Below, in pieces: positions 14,050 through 21,146 of a stretch of 21,146 nucleotides of DNA (the stretch's first letter is position 1; the number at the start of each line of letters is the position of its first letter). The notes under the pieces are model-generated. The model made no database searches, was not told the origin of the DNA, and saw only the letters and a program-made list of their open reading frames with translations. The stretch is from VXPQ01 sp964608315 (lineage in GTDB: Bacteria > Bacteroidota > Rhodothermia > Rhodothermales > VXPQ01): NCBI GenBank assembly GCA_964608315.1, contig CAZSNF010000029.1, positions 1 through 21,146 of the forward strand, written 5' to 3'. Both the position numbers and the translations under genes were made by a program.

Positions 14050-17000
14050 TTAGAAGATATTGATGTTCGTTTCCCGGTTGACGACGCCGAACTTCATGAT
14101 CTTCTCCCCGACGCCCGGAACGTCGATATGAAGGAAGTACATGCCGCTGGCCACCGGCAAGTTGCTGTCCGTCGTCAGGTTCCAGTCCAGCGACGTGCTC
14201 GGACCGTCCTTGTACAACGTGCGAACCAGCGTGCCGCTCACCGTATAGACGCGAATCGTCGCCGTCTGGGGCATGTTCGTGAAACGCACCCGACGGTCCT
14301 CGTTGCCCGTCTCGTACGCCGAACGACCGCGGTACGGGTTCGGCACTATGCCGATATCTTCGACCGACGCCTCCAGCGCCCCCGCATCGCCCGTCGCGCG
14401 GCCCAGGCCCGCCGTCTCAATGCGGAACACGTCCCCCGGCTGGTGCGGCTTCGTCGTTTTGATCTGGAACACCGTGCCAAGCTCCGGCTCAGCCTGCAAG
14501 TAATCCTGAGGACCCGCAGCGGCCGATACGTCCCCGCCGTTCCATAACACGAAAACCGTACGGGACATGTAATTCCATACGTCGCATTCCGGTATGAACG
14601 CCTGGCCCGGCCGATCAGCCCAGTCCGAACAACCGGCGTCGAACGCGCCCTCGCCCAGTTCCTCATACTTCGCCATGGCGTCCTCGTATCCCTGCTGGCC
14701 CGGCGTATCGTTCGTCGGGTACATTACGTACACCGGATCCGTCCAGGGATCGTTGCCCGCGCCCGATACCTCGTGGTCCGCCCAGCCCGGATTGCCCTCC
14801 GGATCAAGCGCATCGTACATAAGGCCCCACTTGCCGTCTTCGGCCATGTCGAACAGGAACGGCACCAGGCGAACATCGTCCGAAGCATCCGGACTCGTGC
14901 CCACGTCCCACCACTCGAACGGCACGTCCACCACATGCCCGTTGGTGGCGGTTGACCAACCCGGCTTGCTCCACGCTTTCCCGTTGCCCGTGAAACGAAC
15001 CTCCACGTCGTTCGGAACGATATGCCCGACCCCGTTGAACGACGCCCCGAGACCGCCCGTGTACTGAAGGGTGCGCGCCAGGAAAGCGGCGTAATTTGCT
15101 CGCGAACCGTTCGGCCATGTGTGAATGAACCAGCCGAATGGGCTATTGTTTGTTGACTGCTGGCTGGCCATGCCGACTGCATTTGGCGGGCCCACGCCGG
15201 CCGGTCCGGGAAATCCGGGCCAGTTCGCAGCAGCCCACGCCGGCGGCGAAAGCGGACCCGCCGCATTCGCCACCACCTGAAAGGCGTCGAACGCAGGCGG
15301 CGGGGCGTCGACAGAAACCGACAGGCCGTCGAATATCATAATATCCTGCCCAAGCGGCGTCTCCTCGCCCGTGCGCACAAAATAATCGGCCCCGTCGATG
15401 ATCACATAGCCGTCGGATTCGCGCGTAATCGTGTAGGCTGCCTTCCCGGAACCAACTTCCCCGTCCGGACCCGCCACCTCGTCCAGCGCCATGAACTCTA
15501 CCGTGTAGTCCGAACCCGTCACAGACGCCGGATCCACAATGCGCCAGGTAACCACGCCCTGGCCGCTTTGCGTAACTACCGTCGCCGAGGAATCCGCCGA
15601 CATAACCTCGCTGTTCAGCGACGAACCGCCTTCCGAGGAAGCAATCCGCGACGGACGGATCGTAATGTTCGTCGGAGCGCTTTCCAGAACTTTCGGCGTG
15701 GAGTTCGGACTGTAGGCGTACGCCGAAATCCCGTAGTAGTAATCCGTGTAGTTCGTCAGGTTCGGCAACGCGTAGTTATACCGTATCCCGCTGTCCGTGC
15801 CCCGGGCCGATACCGCCGGGACAAAATCGCCTATATCACCGTCGAAAACCGGATCGAGCACCTTGGTCACCCCGTTCGCCACGTCCAGCGTGAGCACCAG
15901 TTCGCGCTGATCCGCCGCGAACGAGGAGGTGGGATACCGGTAGATGTTGAAGCCCTCGAACGTGTACGTCTTGTCGTCCAGTTCCAGTTCGTCCAGAAAT
16001 CTGTCCGTCGCATCGTACGCCCCAAGGTAGTTCTCGCTATTAGTGGGATAGCCCCATACGAGATGCGCCTGCCCGTCCAGCTCCGAAGCGTACAGACAGT
16101 GGCCCGAACCCGGATGCAGCTGGACGTTGGAGGAAGCGGGATTGCAAAGCGGCGGAGGAGGCGGAGGCGAAGGGATATCGAAGCCGGCGTCGTACGCTGT
16201 CTGCGCCAGAATGTCCGCAGCGCGCAGCGCCGTAATGGAACTCAGGTTGTCCCCGGCCTGCGCAAACACGACCCCGAACACGATGTCCTGGCTATCTCCG
16301 GGCTGCAAGGTGAACGGCCCCGTGGACACCACCAGGCGCCGGTCGCCCGACGAATTCCTCCCGCCGGCGTTATCGTTGTTTACCTCGCTCCAGAATTGAC
16401 CCGACACCGGGTCGCCCGGGTAGGCGAACTTGGTTACCGTCGAGCTCGTTTGAAAACCATTTCCGCCAACCGTAAGCGGCTGCCCGCCGCTCCAGAAACC
16501 CTGCTGCACATTGTACACCTCCTGAGCGACAGAAGGATCCTCCGTCCCCTCAGGCCCCCCGTTGATGAAGTACATGAAACTGCTCACCCCCAGCGTATCG
16601 CCGGTCACTGAAACGGGTCCCTGAAAAAAGTCGTAGCCCGCCGCGGGCGCCGGACCGTATACATTGTCCATTGGATTATCGTTGTACACGTAGCCAAGGT
16701 TCAACGTCGTGTCCACCCCCACGAAGTCGTCCCCCGCGTCGCCCAGGTCCGGATCGGAGAAAATGGACAAAAACGTATTGGTAAGCGGGTCGCTGCCCTT
16801 GTACGTAACGTTGTACTTGAAAAACGTCGTGTTGCCGAGCGCATCCGCCCGATTGAACGCAAAAGCGTGCACCCGCACTTCCACGCCGATCGGCGCAGCC
16901 TGTGTTCTGCGGTGCGCATTTCCCACGTCGTTCATAATCCACCATACCGCCTGATCCCCGATCAGGTCGGGACGATCTCCTCCCGCAAGGTTGTAGTTCC

Positions 17001-17577
17001 CCTCCACGCCGTCCCCATCCACCACCGGCGCGCCCAGATCGTACGGCCATTGCGCCAGGTCCGCCGCAGCCTGCCCCGTCGCCTCGTAGTTCTGGATATC
17101 GTCCTTGCCTACCTTGTACAAATGGTCGTACGCCGAACAATCGTCCGGATTCACCGGACGTCCGTCCGCGCCCAGAGGCCCCGGCCAGAATTCAAAATTG
17201 TTGTACGTGGAGCCCGCCGTGCGCAAGTCGTTCCCCACCATGCCGCCGATCCAGATGCCCATCGCATAGATGGGCGAATGGCCGGAAGCTTTGGGAACGA
17301 TATACTGCGCCTCTGCGCCGTTTCCGTAGGCGATGCTGCCGAAATTGAAAAGGCGTACGCGGGCATTGTTGACGTCCAGGTCTTTCTGCGCCAGACCCGC
17401 CGTGCATTTACCGGGATCGGGACCCGAACTGCCGCTTCGCAGAAGGACAGGCGATTCCGCCTGCCGCTTCTTCTTGTCCTTGTCGTCCTTGTCCTTGTCC
17501 GCATCTGCGAAAGCGCCGGACGCAGAGATCAGGCACGCGGCGAAAATCAACGTCAGGTATCGTGTAAGCTGCTTCAT
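14050..17577 (-). CDS. Large secreted protein with T9SS-like C-terminal sorting domain
   Basis: 1175 aa, function not recognised. The signal peptide ends near SASGAFA (residue 24). A lysine/aspartate-rich stretch (27-38) follows immediately. A long region to about 465 is rich in Gly, Asn, Asp and aromatics, with FSDPDLGDAGDDFVGVD near 273-289. A proline run (469-476) links to a second region with fibronectin-like phrases (GFNIYRYPTSS; TDYYYGISAYAYSPN). The last 90 residues (VPNPYRGRSAYETGNED ... IRVYTVSGTLVRTLY ... ASGMYFLHIDVPG) fit a T9SS type A sorting domain, with about ten extra residues after the usual end. It sits 42 bases after the TonB receptor and 33 before the PorV-type gene. A SusD role was considered, but no lipobox or SusD-like helical repeat is visible. 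Confidence 0.8.
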   Translation of the reverse strand: MKQLTRYLTLIFAACLISASGAFADADKDKDDKDKKKRQAESPVLLRSGSSGPDPGKCTAGLAQKDLDVNNARVRLFNFGSIAYGNGAEAQYIVPKASGHSPIYAMGIWIGGMVGNDLRTAGSTYNNFEFWPGPLGADGRPVNPDDCSAYDHLYKVGKDDIQNYEATGQAAADLAQWPYDLGAPVVDGDGVEGNYNLAGGDRPDLIGDQAVWWIMNDVGNAHRRTQAAPIGVEVRVHAFAFNRADALGNTTFFKYNVTYKGSDPLTNTFLSIFSDPDLGDAGDDFVGVDTTLNLGYVYNDNPMDNVYGPAPAAGYDFFQGPVSVTGDTLGVSSFMYFINGGPEGTEDPSVAQEVYNVQQGFWSGGQPLTVGGNGFQTSSTVTKFAYPGDPVSGQFWSEVNNDNAGGRNSSGDRRLVVSTGPFTLQPGDSQDIVFGVVFAQAGDNLSSITALRAADILAQTAYDAGFDIPSPPPPPPLCNPASSNVQLHPGSGHCLYASELDGQAHLVWGYPTNSENYLGAYDATDRFLDELELDDKTYTFEGFNIYRYPTSSFAADQRELVLTLDVANGVTKVLDPVFDGDIGDFVPAVSARGTDSGIRYNYALPNLTNYTDYYYGISAYAYSPNSTPKVLESAPTNITIRPSRIASSEGGSSLNSEVMSADSSATVVTQSGQGVVTWRIVDPASVTGSDYTVEFMALDEVAGPDGEVGSGKAAYTITRESDGYVIIDGADYFVRTGEETPLGQDIMIFDGLSVSVDAPPPAFDAFQVVANAAGPLSPPAWAAANWPGFPGPAGVGPPNAVGMASQQSTNNSPFGWFIHTWPNGSRANYAAFLARTLQYTGGLGASFNGVGHIVPNDVEVRFTGNGKAWSKPGWSTATNGHVVDVPFEWWDVGTSPDASDDVRLVPFLFDMAEDGKWGLMYDALDPEGNPGWADHEVSGAGNDPWTDPVYVMYPTNDTPGQQGYEDAMAKYEELGEGAFDAGCSDWADRPGQAFIPECDVWNYMSRTVFVLWNGGDVSAAAGPQDYLQAEPELGTVFQIKTTKPHQPGDVFRIETAGLGRATGDAGALEASVEDIGIVPNPYRGRSAYETGNEDRRVRFTNMPQTATIRVYTVSGTLVRTLYKDGPSTSLDWNLTTDSNLPVASGMYFLHIDVPGVGEKIMKFGVVNRETNINIF

Positions 17578-17619
17578 GGGTATATGAGGCGTTGCGTTCG
17601 GAAAAATGGCCTGATCACG

Positions 17620-20600
17620 TTAAAAATTGAGCGAGAATCCCAGACGGAACCGGCGGGGCCGGCTATACATCAGGCTGGACGCAGACGTGTGCCGACTGCC
17701 CACGTTCACTGGCCCGCCAATGTACGCGTCGTACAAAAACGCCGCCGCGACAGGATCCGGTTGCGTGGCGAGATACCCGCGGCCCCCGTTCGTCATCAGA
17801 TACCCATCGGTGTTCGGCAAGCCGGTGGCCCGAAAAACCGCCAGCACGTTCTGCGCGTCAAGCAGGTTCTGCACGATCAGATAGGCCGTCAGCGAAGAAT
17901 TGCCTACGCGAAAGCGACGATCCAGGCGCACGTCGATGCGGGAAGTGGACGGAAGGCGCGCCGAGTTCACGGACCCGACCGCATCTTCCGTGAAACTGTC
18001 GCTCACGTTGAAAGACGATCCCGCCAGCGCCGTGTACGACATGCCGCTTCCGTACCGGGCCAGAATGTTCAGGCCCATATTCTCCAGCAGGCGATTTCCC
18101 CCGATGGACGGGCCCTCGTCCTCGCCAAAGCGATAGTCCACCGAGGCGTTCAGCGTATGCCGCTGGTCGAAATCCGCCGGCGCAATGGTGTTCGGAAACA
18201 CCGACCCGCGCCAGACGATCACCGACGTAGCGCCTGCGTCCGATCCCGTGCCCTGCGCAAACGACAGGGTGTAGTTGGTCGTAACGGCCAGGTTTCGCGT
18301 CCGGCGCAGATCGAAACCGAATTCAATGCCCTTGGTGGTCGTGAAGTCCGCGTTCAGGTACGTGCCGTAGGACGGGAAGCCCCCTATAAGGCGACGGTTG
18401 CTGATCTTGTTCTCCTGCGTCCGGTAGAAACCGGATATCGTAAGCGCCGTGCTGGTTCCCAACCGCTGCCGGAAACCCAGTTCGTACTGCACGGTCCGCT
18501 CCGGCTTGAGTTTGGGATTCGACGTACGGGAATTCTGCGTAGTGATTTCCTCGTAGGACCGGAAGGTCGTAAACGAACGCTCCGTGGGGCGCTGGCTGGT
18601 TACGTTGTAGGAGGCGAAAAACACGGCCCGGTCCGTAACGGGGAAGCTGACCCCGATGCGAGGCATGAACGTAGCCTGCGGCGTATACTCTTCGAACGCA
18701 TTGGAAATGGGTTCTTCCGTTGCCCGCACCTGACCGGACAGGTCGTTCACGATGCGCAACGCGTCCACCCGCGTTCCCTCCTCGTCGAAGAAATTGCCGT
18801 CCAGGTCCCGATAGCCGACCACGTCGCCTGCGTCGTTGAAGTACACCGCGTCGCCCGCATCCACGCCGGAAGGGACGCCGGAAACCGACTCTGCGCGCAC
18901 AATGGGACGCGGAGCGTAAATGTCCTTCAGCACCACCGCGTTGTTGTCGAACACCTCAAGGCGCAAGCCAAGGTTCAGGACCAGGTCGCGGTACTCGATC
19001 TTGTCCTGCAAATATCCGCCGTAATAGATCGGATTTCGGGGCTCGATATTCAGGTTCGTCCGGTCGAAATATCCTTGAATGTCCTGGTCGTTCACCTCGT
19101 TCAGTCCCCGAAAATCGTAGCCGTAGTAGTTGGTGCGGGGCCGGAAGGCGTCGAACGGCAAGTCGCCGTAGCTGGCGTAGCAGGCCACCTGCTCGCAGTT
19201 ATCGTCCTGGGCGTACCGGGACAGCCCGAAACCGGCTATGCTGTACCAGCGCTGCGTGAACGTGCGGTATTCGCCGCCGAACTCCAGCTGGTGCAGGCCA
19301 ATCTGCGCCGTGGCGTTCCCCGATATCTGAAATGTCTTTCGATCCTCCTTCTGGAAGGTAGCCAGCGGATTCCCCGGCAAGGCGAACGTAATGCCTATGG
19401 CCGATCCCACGCTCGCCGTGCCGTCCGCGCTGTACAGCGGCTCGTACCCTTTGGACCGCAAGGAAAAATAACGCCTTGCCGTTTCCAGATAATCGCCCTG
19501 CGTGTCCCCGTATGAAAACGTCTCTTCCACGTTGCCGGAAAACCCGTTGGGATACAGGAGATAATTGTAATTCTGGTACGCCGCGTCGATCTGGTAGAAA
19601 AAGTTGGAGGCGAAGCGCTGGCGCAAACTGCCGTAGATACGCCAGGTGTCCTGTTCGTCGTGATAGAACGACTGCGTATTGAGCACGTGCCGGTGATACC
19701 CGAGCGATTCGGACCGCTGGGTTTCGTACGCGCCGCCCAGGCGCAACGTAATGGTTTGCGCGGGCTGGATGGTCAGGTTGCCGGTTACGATCGTCTCATT
19801 GAACGGGCTGTCCTTCGACGACTCCAGCGTAAAGTCTTCCCGGCGGTACGTGTCCGGCGCGTTGATGAGCGCGCCCCCGTCAAGACTGTACCCCTCGGGG
19901 AGGTCCAGAAGCAAAGCCAGCGAATCCGGCGTAATGAGTTCCTCGTTGTCGGACGCAGCCTGGGCGATCTCCCAGGGGAACGGCAGGTACAGGGAATCTC
20001 CGGCGGCGCTGACGGCCCGGACCAGTTGCGGGTTGTCGTTGAGCGCGGCCAGCTGGGATTCGGTGAGTTGATACGTGGGCGCGCCCCACGGGCTGGAATC
20101 CTCTTGCCGGACATACTGCCCCGTCACATGGAAGCTGAGGCGGCCGGGAAGGATGGGTCCGCCCAGCGAAATCTCGCCAAGGCTGTGCCCGTAACTGTCG
20201 AGACCCTGCGACGTATAGGCCCCCACCGTGCCGAAAAAGCGGTCGGCGCCGCTCTTGGTCGTAATCGACACCACGCCCGCCTGGGCGTCGCCGTACTTGG
20301 CGGGAATGGTTCCGATCAGCATTTCCTGTTCCTGAATCGCAACCCGCGGAATGGCCTGCTGCCCCGCTATCCGTACGCCGTCCACGTAATACGTGAGTTC
20401 CTGCTCGCGTCCGCCGCGCACGAAAAGCCCCGTGCCTTCCGACGTAACCACGCCGCTTTGCAGGGAAGCCACGTTGGCGACGCCGCGAATCGGAAGCAAC
20501 ACCAGTTCGTCGCTGGTCATCACGCGCGGAGCGCCGATTGCGTCCTTCTGGATAATCGGCCGTTCGTACTCGACCACGATTTCCTCCAGTTCGGCTCCGG

Positions 20601-20925
20601 GCGCGAGGCTGAAATTCAATTCCCGGGTGTAGCCGGCGTTGATTTCCACATCGGATATCGTCTGGGCCTGATACCCCACGAAGGAAGCCGTCACGTCATA
20701 CGTCCCCACCGGCACGCCAATGACGAAATAGTTGCCGTCTATGTCCGAAGCCGTCCCAAGCAGGGTCCCGCCCAGCACGATATTGGCCCCGGGAAGCGGT
20801 TCGCCTGTGTCTGCGTCCGTGACGACGCCAGAGAGCTTGCCCGTGTTTTGCGCCAGCGCAGCGACGGGCATGACGAGCAGAATGAGTACGGTCGTAACGC
20901 ACCTGAGAAGGGTCCGTCGCAACAT
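17620..20925 (-). CDS. TonB-dependent outer-membrane receptor with carboxypeptidase-like N-domain
   Basis: Outer-membrane active-transport receptor, substrate unknown, 1101 aa. Signal peptide cleaved near ALA/QN (25/26). A carboxypeptidase-regulatory-like domain (29-108; LSGVVTDADTGEPLPGANIV, DIDGNYFVIGVPVGTYDV) is followed by a TonB-box-like EEIVVEYERP (114-123) and a plug domain (about 133-228) with GLFVRGGREQELTYYVDGVRI and KYGDAQAGVVSITTKSGADR. The barrel fills the rest and ends RRFRLGFSLNF, with the terminal Phe expected for outer-membrane insertion. It has an exceptional Shine-Dalgarno sequence, AGGAGGT, 5 bases before ATG 20925. It is first in a minus-strand set with the secreted protein and the PorV-type barrel. 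SusC-like in architecture but lacking a recognisable SusD partner. Confidence 0.93.
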   Translation of the reverse strand: MLRRTLLRCVTTVLILLVMPVAALAQNTGKLSGVVTDADTGEPLPGANIVLGGTLLGTASDIDGNYFVIGVPVGTYDVTASFVGYQAQTISDVEINAGYTRELNFSLAPGAELEEIVVEYERPIIQKDAIGAPRVMTSDELVLLPIRGVANVASLQSGVVTSEGTGLFVRGGREQELTYYVDGVRIAGQQAIPRVAIQEQEMLIGTIPAKYGDAQAGVVSITTKSGADRFFGTVGAYTSQGLDSYGHSLGEISLGGPILPGRLSFHVTGQYVRQEDSSPWGAPTYQLTESQLAALNDNPQLVRAVSAAGDSLYLPFPWEIAQAASDNEELITPDSLALLLDLPEGYSLDGGALINAPDTYRREDFTLESSKDSPFNETIVTGNLTIQPAQTITLRLGGAYETQRSESLGYHRHVLNTQSFYHDEQDTWRIYGSLRQRFASNFFYQIDAAYQNYNYLLYPNGFSGNVEETFSYGDTQGDYLETARRYFSLRSKGYEPLYSADGTASVGSAIGITFALPGNPLATFQKEDRKTFQISGNATAQIGLHQLEFGGEYRTFTQRWYSIAGFGLSRYAQDDNCEQVACYASYGDLPFDAFRPRTNYYGYDFRGLNEVNDQDIQGYFDRTNLNIEPRNPIYYGGYLQDKIEYRDLVLNLGLRLEVFDNNAVVLKDIYAPRPIVRAESVSGVPSGVDAGDAVYFNDAGDVVGYRDLDGNFFDEEGTRVDALRIVNDLSGQVRATEEPISNAFEEYTPQATFMPRIGVSFPVTDRAVFFASYNVTSQRPTERSFTTFRSYEEITTQNSRTSNPKLKPERTVQYELGFRQRLGTSTALTISGFYRTQENKISNRRLIGGFPSYGTYLNADFTTTKGIEFGFDLRRTRNLAVTTNYTLSFAQGTGSDAGATSVIVWRGSVFPNTIAPADFDQRHTLNASVDYRFGEDEGPSIGGNRLLENMGLNILARYGSGMSYTALAGSSFNVSDSFTEDAVGSVNSARLPSTSRIDVRLDRRFRVGNSSLTAYLIVQNLLDAQNVLAVFRATGLPNTDGYLMTNGGRGYLATQPDPVAAAFLYDAYIGGPVNVGSRHTSASSLMYSRPRRFRLGFSLNF

Positions 20926-20930
20926 GTGCT

Positions 20931-20937
20931 ACCTCCT
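20931..20937 (-). promoter_or_regulatory. Strong ribosome binding site of the TonB receptor
   Basis: AGGAGGT on the minus strand, 5 bases before the ATG. It is the only textbook Shine-Dalgarno sequence at a main gene start in the window, and it fixes the start of this gene. Confidence 0.8.
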
Positions 20938-21031
20938 GTGATTTGTATGGTGTATACCGGCGGCGCCTGGCGCTTTAAAGGGAGCCCGCGCCGGGCGTCG
21001 CTTGCGTATGACTAACGGGTATAAGTAACGA

Positions 21032-21049
21032 GGGGGGGGGGGGGGGGGG
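21032..21049. repeat. Poly-G tract of 18 (poly-C on the minus strand)
   Basis: Eighteen consecutive G, 107 bases upstream of the TonB receptor start and inside its probable promoter region. It marks a sharp base-composition change. It could be a slippage-prone regulatory tract or a sequencing/assembly artefact. Confidence 0.9.
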
Positions 21050-21146
21050 AATGTTAAGTTTAGCCCAAAAAAAAAAGAAATAAACCATAAAAAAATTATA
21101 AAATTTTTGACAAAATATCAAAAAATAAGTAACAGAAAATTTAAAG
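21050..21146. other. AT-rich tail at the window edge
   Basis: 97 bases with about 16 G or C by hand count, made mostly of A and T runs, unlike anything else in the window. No ORF, terminator or recognisable element. Together with 20938-21031 and the G tract it is all that lies upstream of the TonB receptor in this window. ataagtaac occurs on both sides of the tract and tail (21021-21029 and 21125-21133). Confidence 0.6.

Noticed and set aside
14050..17577. SusD-like partner of the TonB receptor in a polysaccharide utilisation locus
   Set aside because: No lipobox, no SusD-like TPR fold signature and no glycoside hydrolase nearby; the C-terminal domain is of T9SS type instead.
16867..19515. 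882-codon plus-strand open frame opposite the TonB receptor and the secreted protein
   Set aside because: It overlaps two clear genes on the other strand, is Arg/His/Val-rich with no family motif, and reflects GC-rich codon use.
21021..21133. 9-base ataagtaac repeats as a target-site duplication around an inserted element
   Set aside because: The segment between is only about 95 bases, has no terminal inverted repeats or ORF, and the short AT-rich match could be chance or artefact.

Overview
This is a GC-rich bacterial window with dense housekeeping genes and one surface-protein locus. The gene set suggests a GC-rich member of the Bacteroidota/Rhodothermota side of the tree: a TonB-dependent receptor with an N-terminal carboxypeptidase-like domain, a secreted protein with a type IX secretion (T9SS)-like C-terminal domain, a PorV/PorQ-type barrel, a YpdA-type thiol reductase, single-chain glycyl-tRNA synthetase and mostly weak Shine-Dalgarno sequences. 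I infer something near the Rhodothermales (Rhodothermus/Salinibacter relatives). This rests on protein families, not on a marker-gene match.

Layout. (1) 55-615, minus: shikimate kinase, divergent from (2) truA, 819-1568, plus. (3) 1661-4827, minus: a likely operon reading alpha/beta hydrolase, then a membrane-anchored MurF-like ligase, then ribonuclease HII. (4) 5095-10567, plus: six co-oriented genes, namely rho (short form), radC, glycyl-tRNA synthetase, a 60-residue membrane protein, tRNA adenosine deaminase tadA and a YpdA-family flavoprotein. (5) 10733-20925, minus: a surface locus reading TonB-dependent receptor, 1175-aa T9SS-type secreted protein, PorV/PorQ-type barrel and, after an intrinsic terminator, a lipoprotein with seven haem c motifs and seven TPR repeats.

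Regions 1-4 are core functions: aromatic amino-acid synthesis, tRNA modification and charging, cell-wall precursor ligation, RNA/DNA processing and termination. Region 5 looks like one outer-membrane module: the receptor imports or engages something, the secreted protein is probably exported and displayed through T9SS with help from the PorV-type barrel, and the multihaem lipoprotein may add a redox function. The substrate is unknown.

The non-coding layer adds a small dispersed repeat in four copies, all intergenic. Two copies abut stop codons and one forms a perfect 15-bp hairpin between convergent genes. There is also a clean intrinsic terminator at 12917-12953. The right edge carries an 18-G homopolymer followed by about 97 bases of very AT-rich DNA; this is either a variable promoter region upstream of the TonB receptor or an assembly artefact. 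The left edge starts inside a copy of the repeat, which fits a contig broken at a repeat. No stretch over 300 bases lacks a gene. I saw no tRNA, rRNA, CRISPR, transposase or phage gene.
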